35,832 nucleotides of DNA from Leptolyngbya sp. (GTDB taxonomy: Bacteria > Cyanobacteriota > Cyanobacteriia > Leptolyngbyales > Leptolyngbyaceae), in assembly GCA_003249025.1 (NCBI GenBank), contig QBMH01000025.1:1-35832 (forward strand). Reading direction: 5' to 3'. The notes under the pieces were generated by a model. It was not told where the DNA came from. It did no database searches and saw nothing but the letters and a program-made list of their open reading frames with translations. A program made the translations under genes and the position numbers. The stretch's first letter is position 1. The number at the start of each line of letters is the position of its first letter. Shown piece by piece: positions 8,282 through 17,300 of this stretch.

Positions 8282-9886
8282 TCAAGAAATCGCCATTTTA
8301 GTTTTCAATACAGGCAGCAACTTGAGTCCAAATTCGCTTTCAAAACTACTCTTTTTAGTTTCCAAACTCCACAATTCTAGAGCGCAGTCATCAGCGGGTT
8401 TTGCGGCTTGAAGATGCAGCCGCAGGTCGCGAGTGGTGGGCGAAAACTCACAGGTGACTGTTTGAATTGCCCCAATCTGGCGGCGATCGAGGGCAACTGC
8501 CAACCGTAACAAAGGACTCAATTGATCTACAACGCGCCGATGCCGCTTGCTGGTGAGATTGCGGTAACTTTCGTGTTTTTTCTTGGGGTTGTTTTTGCGG
8601 TGATACCGTGCCAGGTTTGCGATCGTTTCTATTTCTGTTTCGGTGTAGCCCAAAAGCTCTTCATAGCGGATCAAATAGTAGGAGTGCTTGTGATGGGCAG
8701 AGTGGCTGACAAAGTGCCCACAGTTATGCAAAATGGCGGCTGCCCATAGCAGTTCCCGTTCTTCATCGCCCCATTCATGCAAGACTCCTTGAGTTTGATC
8801 GAATAGGCTGAGCGCAAACTCTGCCACCCGTTCACTATGGTTCAAATTCACCCGGTATTTCTGGGCGGTTTTGAGAATACTACGTTGGCGGATGGAACTT
8901 TGGTAGCGCAACCGATCTTCAATCAACCCATGGGTCACCATCCAATCCACAATCACCCCTTCCCTGAGCGATCGCTGACAAATGGTAATCGTTTCCAGGT
9001 TAAGCAGAGTCATTGCCTGTTGCAAAATCAGTGATCCCGCCAGAATGATCTCAGCGCGGCGATCGTTCATGCCTGGAATTTGCGATCGCTCTGCAATAGT
9101 CATCCGCCGAAATCGCTGGGTCATTTCCTGCAAATCAGTCAGGGTGAAACTGTAGCCTTGGAGTGGCGTTGGCACAATGCCCAACTGTTCCCGTGCATGT
9201 AACATTGCTAGGGTTTCAATCGTGCCAGAGGTGCCAATTAGTCGGGGAATTTCGCCCGGTTTAAGATGCGATCGCAGTTCCTCCATTGGGCGCTCCAACA
9301 TGCCACGAATATAAGCTTGCAGCGCTTCAAATTCTTTATGGCTAATGGGATCGCTCGTAACATATTCATTGGTTAGCCGAACGGCACCAATTTTGGTGCT
9401 GCTCAAGCTACGAGGATCATGTCCATCGCCCAAAATCAGTTCTGTGGAACCGCCGCCAATGTCGATCACAATGTGGGGCTTATTATTAAACTCAATGCCT
9501 GACAGCACGCCTAAATAAATCCGTCGTGCTTCTTCTACTCCTGAAATCAGATTAATCCAAAGACCTAATTCTGACTCCACTCGCTGCAAAAACTCCCGTC
9601 CGTTGGGGGCTTCGCGAACCGCGCTGGTGGCAACTGCGATGATTTGCTCTGAACCCAAGCTTTGAGAAATGTCCTGGCAGCGTTTGAGGGCTTCCATGGC
9701 TCGCTGCATGGCTGATTCGGTCAAGTGCCCTGTTTCCTGGCACCGTTCACCCAACCGAACTGTATCTTTTTCGCTGGCGATGATAGTAAACGCTGGTAAT
9801 TCAGGCTGAATGCGAACCACGACCATATGAATGGAATTGGTTCCCACATCGATTGCTGTAAGAATGCGATCGTGTTCCAAAATCAT
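8282..9886 (-). CDS. ppx: Exopolyphosphatase, Ppx/GppA family
   Basis: A 534-residue enzyme that removes terminal phosphate from polyphosphate, and possibly pppGpp, in the cytoplasm. The N-terminal ASKHA-fold phosphatase domain (about 8-305) shows both glycine-rich phosphate-binding loops, AIDVGTNS (11-18) and IDIGGGSTEL (141-150), and the GVEEARRIYLGV segment holding the catalytic glutamate. The C-terminal half (about 320-534) is the HD-like helical domain of long Ppx proteins, with a His-rich segment (HNCGHFVSHSAHHKH). Length and domain order fit bacterial Ppx rather than the shorter GppA-only forms. It is divergent from the small histidine kinase with a 214-bp shared upstream region. Whether it also hydrolyses pppGpp cannot be told from the sequence. 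Confidence 0.93.
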   Translation of the reverse strand: MILEHDRILTAIDVGTNSIHMVVVRIQPELPAFTIIASEKDTVRLGERCQETGHLTESAMQRAMEALKRCQDISQSLGSEQIIAVATSAVREAPNGREFLQRVESELGLWINLISGVEEARRIYLGVLSGIEFNNKPHIVIDIGGGSTELILGDGHDPRSLSSTKIGAVRLTNEYVTSDPISHKEFEALQAYIRGMLERPMEELRSHLKPGEIPRLIGTSGTIETLAMLHAREQLGIVPTPLQGYSFTLTDLQEMTQRFRRMTIAERSQIPGMNDRRAEIILAGSLILQQAMTLLNLETITICQRSLREGVIVDWMVTHGLIEDRLRYQSSIRQRSILKTAQKYRVNLNHSERVAEFALSLFDQTQGVLHEWGDEERELLWAAAILHNCGHFVSHSAHHKHSYYLIRYEELLGYTETEIETIANLARYHRKNNPKKKHESYRNLTSKRHRRVVDQLSPLLRLAVALDRRQIGAIQTVTCEFSPTTRDLRLHLQAAKPADDCALELWSLETKKSSFESEFGLKLLPVLKTKMAIS

Positions 9887-10054
9887 TGAGTGTTGCGAAT
9901 GATCGGGCTAACTGTATCTTTAGTTTCACTTGTTCGGTAACCAATCGGGAAAGTTTTAAAGAAATTGCCCGATCGCGCTTTGAAAAGTATGGGATGAGGA
10001 TCAGGAGCGATGTAATCGGGCGATCGCCGTATCGTAAAAAATCAAATCATTTGT

Positions 10055-10084
10055 TAAGATATGTAAATAAGATATGTAAATAAG
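10055..10084 (+). repeat. 13-bp tandem repeat upstream of the histidine kinase gene
   Basis: TAAGATATGTAAA occurs twice back to back (10055-10067, 10068-10080) and a third partial copy TAAG follows. The repeat ends 16 bases before the ATG at 10101. It is AT-rich and lies in the region shared with divergent ppx, so it could be a tandem operator or a slippage duplication in the leader. Confidence 0.85.
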
Positions 10085-10100
10085 CTAGGGTTCGCTCTTC

Positions 10101-10901
10101 ATGTTTTCTTCCGCGAATGACCGTTCTATTTCTGCCTTGCTTCCTGCGGTTGAGCCGGAATGGAACACTGCTGACCAAGATTTGATTCAAGCATTTCAAG
10201 AGAATCAAACTCTGCGGGAGCATATTTTGCAGCACGCCCAACTGATGCAGTTGTTGACCCATCAGCTTGCAACACCTCTGACGGCGTTAAATGGTGCGGT
10301 TCATATATTAGGTGAGCCGTCGTTAACACTAGAACATCGTCAGGAATTTTTAGACGTTATTCAGCAAAAACTTTACTCTTTAACTAATTTGCTGCGCGAC
10401 TTGATGGCACTGCGGAATGTAGAGACTGGCAAGATCGCCACTCAGCCGATAAATTTCTGCCTTGAAACCCTGGTCAAAGAGGTAATAGCAGAATTTGCCT
10501 CCTATCTCGTTAGGGTGCAATGTGGGGCTGAATTGCCTCAGGTTTGGGGCGATCGCTGGCAGGTTTCGCAAGTCCTGGTCAACTTTTTATCCAACGCCAT
10601 CAAGTATTCGCCCAATGGTCAGGCGATTGAGGTAAGCGCAACAGTCAAGCAGTCTGGCTGGGTAGAGATAGGGGTGCAAGATTACGGGTTAGGGGTTCCC
10701 GCAGCAGATCAGCCTCATCTGTTCAATCGGTTTTATCGGGTCAAGCATGGCGATCGCCAAAATATCGAGGGCACCGGGTTAGGGCTGTCTTTGTGCAAGC
10801 TCTTGGTGGAAAATCAGGGTGGGAAACTCGGCTTTGAATCGACTCATGGCGCAGGCAGTCGCTTTTATTTCACCTTGCCAATCGCCCTCACTTCTACTTG
10901 A
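10101..10901 (+). CDS. Sensor histidine kinase without an obvious sensor domain
   Basis: A compact 266-residue kinase. After a short N-terminal segment (1-40) comes a HisKA dimerisation domain with the phospho-accepting H54 in LLTHQLATPLTAL. The HATPase_c domain (about 150-262) has an N-box with N165, a G1 box DYGLGVP (194-200) and a G2 box GTGLGLS (224-230), so catalysis looks intact. There is no membrane helix and no PAS or GAF domain, so it must sense through a partner protein or the short N-terminus. The H-box reads HQLATP rather than the usual HELRTP. No response regulator gene is adjacent. Neighbours are ppx (divergent) and the MuiA gene (66 bp downstream, same strand). Confidence 0.9.
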   Translation: MFSSANDRSISALLPAVEPEWNTADQDLIQAFQENQTLREHILQHAQLMQLLTHQLATPLTALNGAVHILGEPSLTLEHRQEFLDVIQQKLYSLTNLLRDLMALRNVETGKIATQPINFCLETLVKEVIAEFASYLVRVQCGAELPQVWGDRWQVSQVLVNFLSNAIKYSPNGQAIEVSATVKQSGWVEIGVQDYGLGVPAADQPHLFNRFYRVKHGDRQNIEGTGLGLSLCKLLVENQGGKLGFESTHGAGSRFYFTLPIALTST

Positions 10902-10991
10902 TTCCATCCTGTTACTGGATGAAGGGTAGTCACTCCCCAATTTCTGATCCCTGGTGTTAGGCTGGCGTTGATGATTGGGAGAACACAGAAT

Positions 10992-12644
10992 ATGGATAGT
11001 GGTCAGTTCCCAGTAAACCAAACTGTTGATACCACGATTGCAGTCGTCACAGTTTACACCGATCAGGCGTTAGTCACTCGACGAGGCACTGTCTCTCTCA
11101 CTGGGCAAGAGCGATCGCTGACTCTAACGAACCTACCCATTACACTACAACCTGAATCGGTGCGAGTGAAGGGAACGGGAACGGTGGCAGTGCGCCTGTT
11201 GGGGGTGCAAATGGAACGAATTTATGCAACGGAACCGATTGGCGATCGCGTGGCTCAGTTGACCGAGCAAATTCAGCAGCTAGAAGACCAACGACGCACC
11301 TTACAAGATGGTCTGGCAGCGCTGGAATTACGGCGCAATTTCATCCAAAGCTTGAGCGAAAAATCCGTTGATCGCTTCTCCCGTGGCTTGGCAGAACAGC
11401 GGGTCAACTTAGCCCAAACTGCCGAACTACTGGAGTTTGTCGGGCAGCAGCACAGTGATTTGGCAGGGGCGATCGCTCAGCAAAATCAAGCGCTGCGAGA
11501 ACTCAACAAGCATTTAAGCGCTATCCAGCAGCAACTTCAGCAGATCAAAACGCCCCGCCCCAAAGAAAGCTACAGCGTTATGGTTAGCATTCTGCCCGAT
11601 GGAGCAGGCGAGTTTGATTTGGAGGTTTCCTACACCGTCGATCGCGCCAGTTGGCAACCCCTCTATGATTTGCGCGTAGACACCCAAACCAAACTGCTAC
11701 AACTGGATTATCTAGCAGAAGTGACACAAAACACGGGCGAAGACTGGACAGAGGTTGCCCTGATTTTGTCCACTGCTAAACCCGGTTTGGGCACCCTACC
11801 TCCCAAGCTAAACCCCTGGTATGTGGATGCTCCCCTGCCGCCGCCGATGCCTGCCGCTGCGCCGATGATGATGCAACGAGCAAGAGCGAAGAGTGCTAGT
11901 GTCTCATCGGATGGCATGGCATTCGATGAGGCTGACTTCTCCGACTACCTTGAGGATGCTGTTGTCGGCAGTGCCCCTCCAGCCTATGCAGCAACCGTCG
12001 TGGCAGCTACCACTAGCAGTGATGGTGGCATTGTCACCTTTCAGATTGATGGAAATAACAATATTCCGGGCGATCGCTCCCCGCACAAAATCACTATCTT
12101 CAGCCATAGCTATCCTTGCGAAATGGAATACATCGCTATTCCCAAATTGGTTAGCTTCGCCTACCTGCAAGCCGTCGTGACCAATCCTGGAACTGGTGCG
12201 ACTCTGCTTCCCGGTCAGGCAAACATCTTTCGCGATGAGATGTTTGTGGGCACAACCCCTTTAGAGAATGTCGCCCCCGGTCAGGAATTCAAGCTCAACC
12301 TCGGCATTGACGAAGGGTTGAAGCTAGAGCGGGATTTAGTCGATCGCAAAGTAGACAAGCGCTTCATGCAAGACAAACGCTTGATTACTTACGCCTATCG
12401 GGTATTGGTGACAAATCTGCGCGACCAAGAAGCCACCCTACAACTCATCGAACAACTGCCCGTCAGCCGCAACGAGCGTATCAAGATTCGCTTAACCCGC
12501 AGCAGCCCTTCTATTGAACTGGGCGAACTGGGAAAATTGGAATGGCGGCTGCCGCTCCAGCCAAAAGCCACACAGGAAGTCACTTATCAGTTCACAGTAG
12601 AATATTCTCGCGAGATCGCCACTGTAATTGGACTGGATGTGTAA
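10992..12644 (+). CDS. MuiA-family protein (DUF4140/DUF4139)
   Basis: About 550 residues with the two-domain layout of the mucoidy-inhibitor A family. An N-terminal DUF4140 domain holds the VTVYTDQALVTRRG motif, a coiled coil follows (about 80-180), and a C-terminal DUF4139 beta-rich domain (about 200-550) starts with SYTVDRASWQPLYDLRVD. There is a Pro/Ala/Met-rich insertion in the middle (PPPMPAAAPMMMQ). The biochemical role of the family is unknown; the name comes from an effect on mucoid growth in Legionella relatives. A TTG and an ATG lie in frame at 10968 and 10971, but the GGGAG at 10977-10981 is well placed only for the ATG at 10992, which I choose. The next gene starts five bases after the stop, suggesting co-transcription. 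Confidence 0.85.
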   Translation: MDSGQFPVNQTVDTTIAVVTVYTDQALVTRRGTVSLTGQERSLTLTNLPITLQPESVRVKGTGTVAVRLLGVQMERIYATEPIGDRVAQLTEQIQQLEDQRRTLQDGLAALELRRNFIQSLSEKSVDRFSRGLAEQRVNLAQTAELLEFVGQQHSDLAGAIAQQNQALRELNKHLSAIQQQLQQIKTPRPKESYSVMVSILPDGAGEFDLEVSYTVDRASWQPLYDLRVDTQTKLLQLDYLAEVTQNTGEDWTEVALILSTAKPGLGTLPPKLNPWYVDAPLPPPMPAAAPMMMQRARAKSASVSSDGMAFDEADFSDYLEDAVVGSAPPAYAATVVAATTSSDGGIVTFQIDGNNNIPGDRSPHKITIFSHSYPCEMEYIAIPKLVSFAYLQAVVTNPGTGATLLPGQANIFRDEMFVGTTPLENVAPGQEFKLNLGIDEGLKLERDLVDRKVDKRFMQDKRLITYAYRVLVTNLRDQEATLQLIEQLPVSRNERIKIRLTRSSPSIELGELGKLEWRLPLQPKATQEVTYQFTVEYSREIATVIGLDV

Positions 12645-12649
12645 ACGCC

Positions 12650-12904
12650 ATGGAACTGCCACCACTGGATGCTGAAACAATTGATCGCGTGCTGGAAATG
12701 GCATGGGAAGACCGCACCACCTTTGAGGCGATCGCGCTTCAGTTTGGTTTACAGGAAAAACAGGTGATTGCTCTGATGCGTCGCGAAATGAAACCTTCCA
12801 GCTTTAGAATGTGGCGCAGGCGAGTGACGGGTCGCAAAACGAAGCACTTAAAAGAGCGAGATTTTCTAGCAGGACGGTTTAAATCAGCAAATCAGAATAG
12901 CTAA
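12650..12904 (+). CDS. Small TIGR03643-type protein
   Basis: An 84-residue basic protein starting MELPPLDAETIDRVLEMAWEDR. The arrangement AIALQFGLQEKQVIALMRREM (about 25-45) reads like a small helix-turn-helix, followed by a Trp/Arg-rich segment (FRMWRRRVTGRKTKH). This matches the short conserved bacterial family TIGR03643, whose function is unknown. The ATG at 12650 lies five bases after the MuiA stop. The open frame continues upstream inside the MuiA gene, but that extension has the character of an out-of-frame shadow. Nucleic-acid binding is a reasonable guess from the helix-turn-helix look and the positive charge, no more. Confidence 0.8.
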   Translation: MELPPLDAETIDRVLEMAWEDRTTFEAIALQFGLQEKQVIALMRREMKPSSFRMWRRRVTGRKTKHLKERDFLAGRFKSANQNS

Positions 12905-12907
12905 GCG

Positions 12908-12942
12908 AATGACGAATGGTGAATGACGAATGACGAATGGTG
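12908..12942. repeat. Heptamer tandem repeat, five units (AATGACG/AATGGTG)
   Basis: Five consecutive 7-bp units read AATGACG, AATGGTG, AATGACG, AATGACG, AATGGTG. Heptanucleotide short tandem repeats of this sort are known in intergenic regions of filamentous cyanobacteria. The array lies just after the TIGR03643-type gene, with a second heptamer array 34 bp further on. Confidence 0.8.
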
Positions 12943-12976
12943 GTGAATTCAAAACTCAAAACTTTCCTTCGCCCCT

Positions 12977-13003
12977 GACACCCGACACCCGACACCCGAC
13001 ACC
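12977..13003. repeat. Heptamer tandem repeat, 3.9 units of GACACCC
   Basis: Three perfect copies of GACACCC and a fourth missing its last base run from 12977 to 13003. It is the second heptamer array in the spacer between the TIGR03643-type gene and rpsU. The period is the same as in the preceding array but the unit sequence is different. Confidence 0.85.
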
Positions 13004-13097
13004 TCATACTTCATCCTGCAAAATTGCCAAACATCTGTTTTATTGAGATGATAAATTAGTTAAGATGACGTTCGTTTAATTGGAGAGTTTGTCGCGA

Positions 13098-13277
13098 ATG
13101 ACCCAAGTAGTTCTTGGCGAGAATGAAGGAATTGATTCTGCCCTGCGGAGATTTAAGCGCCAGGTTTCTAAGGCAGGAATTTTGGCAGATTTGAGATCCC
13201 ATCGGCATTTTGAAACCCCCATTGAAAAGCAGAAGCGGAAAGCAATTATGGCTCGACGTAAAAGACGTTATAACTAG
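13098..13277 (+). CDS. rpsU: 30S ribosomal protein S21
   Basis: A 59-residue, highly basic protein matching bS21 from end to end: [22 protein letters not shown], then the RHFETP element and an Arg/Lys-rich tail ending RRKRRYN. bS21 binds the 30S platform near the 3' end of 16S rRNA and helps start-site selection on mRNAs. The frame is open to a TTG at 13080, but the ATG at 13098 gives the family's usual start (MTQVV) and is preceded by GGAGAG (13082-13087) 10 nt upstream. A very strong hairpin terminator follows. The gene stands alone rather than in the dnaG/rpoD arrangement seen in proteobacteria. Confidence 0.96.
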   Translation: MTQVVLGENEGIDSALRRFKRQVSKAGILADLRSHRHFETPIEKQKRKAIMARRKRRYN

Positions 13278-13320
13278 CCATTGACTTGCATTGCAGCACC
13301 CATAAAAATATTTGTTTGAG

Positions 13321-13369
13321 ACAGTTACCAGTTTTGACAAGAAGCTTGTCAAAACTGGTAACTGTTTTT
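13321..13369 (+). terminator. Intrinsic terminator with a perfect 21-bp stem after rpsU
   Basis: Arms 13321-13341 and 13345-13365 are perfectly complementary over 21 bp, with a 3-nt loop (AAG) and a run of Ts (13365-13369) after the right arm. It lies 43 bp after the rpsU stop. It should be a very efficient terminator. The upstream side lacks a comparable A-run, so it looks designed for the rightward direction. Confidence 0.92.
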
Positions 13370-13541
13370 GACTATGTTAATTTTTCTTTAGGTTTTCAGA
13401 ATATCAAAGGGTTTAGGGAACTTCTAGGTAATTCGATGCGTCACTAAAAATGGTGGCAGTATCTACTTTTAGCGCATTATTTTCTAGTCTCGCCGGACAA
13501 AGTGATGCAGTTGCTAATTTATCCTTTATTGAGTTCACCCT

Positions 13542-14384
13542 ATGGTTAGGTATTACGCTCAGCTTTCTCGGAAATTGCGACGCTGGGGATACTTTGGCAT
13601 TTCAATCGCGATCGCGATCGCGCTAACCGTTGGTCAACCGATGATGGCGCAAGCCATTTCTTGGGGCGATTTGATTTTGCGCGGCATTCAAGTCGTTCAA
13701 CTGTCCAGTTTGTCTGATCGACAAGAAGTTGAAATTGGTCAGCAAATTAATCAGCAGCTAACGCGGGGACAAGTCCGCATTCTGCAAAATCCCCAAGTGA
13801 ATCAGTATGTCGATCAAATTGGGCAACGACTGGCTGCATCTAGCACTCGCCCCAATATCCCTTATCGTTTTCAGGTGGTGGACGATCGCGGCGTAAATGC
13901 GTTTGCCACCATGGGCGGTTTTGTTTATATCAACCGGGGTCTGCTAACCTTAGCGAGCAACGAGGCAGAACTCGCCAGTGTGATGGCGCACGAAATTGGT
14001 CATATTGCTGGGCGACATTCTGTGGCTCAAATGAGAAAAATGGCGGTGGCAAGTGGGCTAATTGGAGCAGCGGGCTTAGATCGTAATGCAGCGGTTAATA
14101 TTGGAGTTGACCTAGCATATCGCCGCCCAAACAGTCGCCAAGATGAATATGCAGCAGATGAGATGGGGTTGCAGACTCTAGCAAAAACGGGCTATGCCCA
14201 ATCTGCCATGGTTAGCTTTATGTCTAAACTCCTCCAAGCTCGGTCGGTACCTACATTTCTCAGTACTCATCCTGCGACTTCTGAACGCATCGGTCGATTG
14301 CAGCAATCAATTAATCCTGCAAACAGTTATGGAGATGGGCTAGATAGCGTTGCCTATCGTAACCGTCTGCGATCGCTGAGCTAA
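13542..14384 (+). CDS. Secreted or periplasmic M48 family metallopeptidase
   Basis: A 280-residue zinc protease. A basic N-terminus and hydrophobic helix (about 17-38, ending near MMAQA) form a signal peptide, so the catalytic domain should lie in the periplasm. The gluzincin motif HEIGH is at 150-154 and the third zinc ligand is E202 in DEYAADEMG, with the usual aspartate four residues on (D206). The size and the lack of TPR repeats place it with short BepA/LoiP-like M48C enzymes that act in outer-membrane protein quality control; this role is inferred from family. Two overlapping HIP1 octamers (13608-13621) encode the IAIAIA core of the signal peptide. It converges on the cyclase gene with a 13-bp gap. 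Confidence 0.93.
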   Translation: MVRYYAQLSRKLRRWGYFGISIAIAIALTVGQPMMAQAISWGDLILRGIQVVQLSSLSDRQEVEIGQQINQQLTRGQVRILQNPQVNQYVDQIGQRLAASSTRPNIPYRFQVVDDRGVNAFATMGGFVYINRGLLTLASNEAELASVMAHEIGHIAGRHSVAQMRKMAVASGLIGAAGLDRNAAVNIGVDLAYRRPNSRQDEYAADEMGLQTLAKTGYAQSAMVSFMSKLLQARSVPTFLSTHPATSERIGRLQQSINPANSYGDGLDSVAYRNRLRSLS

Positions 14385-14397
14385 ACGAATTGTGCAA

Positions 14398-17300
14398 CTA
14401 GCTGTTTTTTTGGAGCAACCAATAAGTCGCCATTTCGCCTTTTCCTTTTACATCCACAATGCCCCGCCGCTCAAATTGATACTTGTCCTTTAAGCGTTGA
14501 TAGGTCGCTTCGGTGACTTGAATTTTTCCTGGAATGCCGTGCGATTCCATACGGTTGGCGATGTTCACGGTGTCACCCCAGAGATCGTAGGTGAATTTCT
14601 TTTTGCCGATCACCCCGGCAATCACGGAGCCTGTATTGATACCCACTCGGACGGCGATCGCGTGTCCTTCATAGGTGCGAAACTGATTGATCTCGTGCTG
14701 AATATCCAGCGCCATATTGGCGATCGCTTCAGCATGATCAGTGCGGGGATTGGGTAGCCCCCCGACTGCAAGGTAAGCATCTCCAATCGTTTTAATTTTT
14801 TCAATACCGTGCTTCTCGCACAGGTCATCAAACACTAGAAAAATCCGATTGAGTAATCCCACTAAATCTGCGGCGGAGATATTGGCAGATAGGTTAGTGA
14901 AGCTAACGATATCGGCAAACAGAACGGTCACTTGGTCATAGCTTTCGGCAATCAAAGCTTTGCTATTTCGTTGTTGCAGCAGATTAAGGCTTTGTTTAAG
15001 TTGATCGGCGATCGCTTGGGGTAACACGTTCAGCAGCAGTTTTTCCGAGCGTTCCTGTTCAATCGCCAGAGCTTCTTCCGACTGCTTGCGGAGAGTGATG
15101 TCTTCAATCACACCCAAAATGCCGATCACGTTTTGGTAGGAGTCGTGAATCGGAATTTTGCTAATGTCGAGCCAGGATTTTTCGCCATCAAGGGATCGAA
15201 CCTTGGGCGCAATGAAGTGGAGTTGGGGCGTATCGGTTTCAATAATGTGACGATCTTGGATGCGAAACTGTTCGGCGATCGCGGAATCGGGCACCAGGTC
15301 AAAATCGGTTTTGCCCACAATTTGATCAGGGTCATCCAGTTGAGCCGCTTCTGCCCAGTTTTGGTTGCAGCCCAAAAAGACCAGGTTGGTATCTTTCCAA
15401 AAAACCTGTTGGGGAATGTTATCTAAAATCAAGCGGAGGTATTGTTCTTTTTCCTGGAGGGCGGCTTCGGCACGCTTGCGATCGCTAATGTCAAAGCCGA
15501 TCGATAAAATTTCGTTAATCTCACCTTGCTCATCCAAAATGGCTTTGATCGACCACTTGACCCAGACGTTTTCTCCAGTGCTGCGAGAGTTTTCAGATTC
15601 CGCATCCTGGTAGTGTTCTGGGGTTTGACACAGTTGCTCAATCCAAAGTTGCAGGTTTTCCCAAGAGTCGGCTTGAGCCGGAACGAGGGTGCCAATAATG
15701 TTTTGTCCTAAAATTTCTTCTTCTGTATAGCCAAAAAACTCTTGTCCATAGCGATTTAAGAAGGTGATGTAACCACGCGTATTCCAGCGCAAGATAATGG
15801 TGTTGGCGGATTCTACTAGATCTCGATACTTTTTCTGGCTTTCAGCGATCGCGGCTTCTGCTCGTTTGCGATCCGTGATATCCTTCGTCACGGCGAGGAG
15901 ACAAAGTTCGCCTTCTAGCTCAATGATTTCCGCAGAGAGCAGGGCAGTCATCACGTCGCCATTTTTCTTGCGAAGCTGGATTTCTAAGTCTTTGATGTCT
16001 GCTTGCTCGGCAATCAGGCGGCGCAGTTCTGTGCGATCGGCGTGATTTGCCCAAGCGCCCAGATCAAACACGGTTTGACCCAACACTTCTGCATGGGTAT
16101 AACCAGAGGCTTCTAAGAAACTCTCGTTGACATCAATAAAACGTCCTGTTGCCAGGGAACTGATGGTGATGAAATCGGGAGACGCGCGAAAGGCTTTGGC
16201 AAACTTTTCTTGAGAAATATTGAGGGCAACTTCGGTGCGGCGGCGAGATTGGGCAGCAATTCCTAACGCAATCAGATCAGCGATGGAACGAGCAAAACTT
16301 TGCTCCTCTACCGTCCAGTGATGGTTTTGACCGACCTGCTCCAGGCATATAACTCCAATGGTGTGACCGCCAGAGCGAATAGGTGTGTCTAGCAGGGAGG
16401 TGATTCCGGTTGTTGTCAGATAAGAATCTACTAACTCGTGGGTGCGAGGATCGGTCTGAACCGTGTCGGCAGCAAGGGTCACTTCTTCTTCTAAAGCATT
16501 GAAATAGATCGGAAAATCAGCCGCTGTAAGTTGGGTTCCCGAAGTGTGTTGGTTGGGCGATCGCTGATATAAATCCAGACATTGCAGCGTGGTATGGGTG
16601 TCGTTAAACCGCCATACGCTGGCGCGTTCCACTTCTAAGGTGCGGGTGGCTGCCTCCGTAATTTGTTGGAGTGCAGCCTCTAGATTCCCCTCATTCAACA
16701 CCGTACTTTTTGCTAGTTCTAGTAAAACCCGGTTTTGCTTTCGCACTTGGCGATCGCTTCGGTGGAGGGCTGCCTCCGCTTGCAGCCGTTCAGCCTCTCT
16801 AGATTTCTGTTCACTCACATCTCTGGCGACCCAAATGACCGTCTCTGGCGACAACGGCGACACATTTGCAGAGAACCAGAGTTCCTGATTATCCACAATC
16901 AGGCAGTATTCCACATTCACTACTTGCCCAGTCTGTAAGGCTTGCTGAATTCCTTGCACAACCAGATCGGCTTGATCCTCTGGCATGATCTCATGAGCAG
17001 TCTTGCCGATTTGCTCTGATTCAGGGCTAATTAGTTGGGTTGGATGGGTGGAGACAATTTTCAGAAACTGCCCGTCTTTGTCATAGACAATGACAAGATC
17101 GGTCATGGCGGCAAACAAAGCTCTGAGTTCGGCTTCGGCTTCTGCCAAGGAAGCCGTGCGCTCTTGCACCCGCTGCTCTAAACTGGCATTGGTTTGCTCT
17201 AGGGTGGCAAATGATTCCTGCAACTGCTGAGCCATGCGATTAAAGGAGTTTGCCAGGGTTTCGAGTTCGGTAATTCCTTTTGCTTGCACATTTTGATGAA

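Noticed and set aside
10055-10084. Pho box upstream of ppx and the kinase
   Set aside because: The repeat unit is 13 bp and lacks the TTAACC-type octamers spaced at 11 bp expected for cyanobacterial Pho boxes.
12542-12649. N-terminal extension of the TIGR03643-type protein inside the MuiA gene
   Set aside because: The family starts at MELPP; the extension is out of frame with the MuiA gene and looks like a shadow.
12900-13010. CRISPR array in the repeat-rich spacer
   Set aside because: The units are 7 bp with no spacers; there are no 24-37 bp repeats and no cas genes anywhere in the window.
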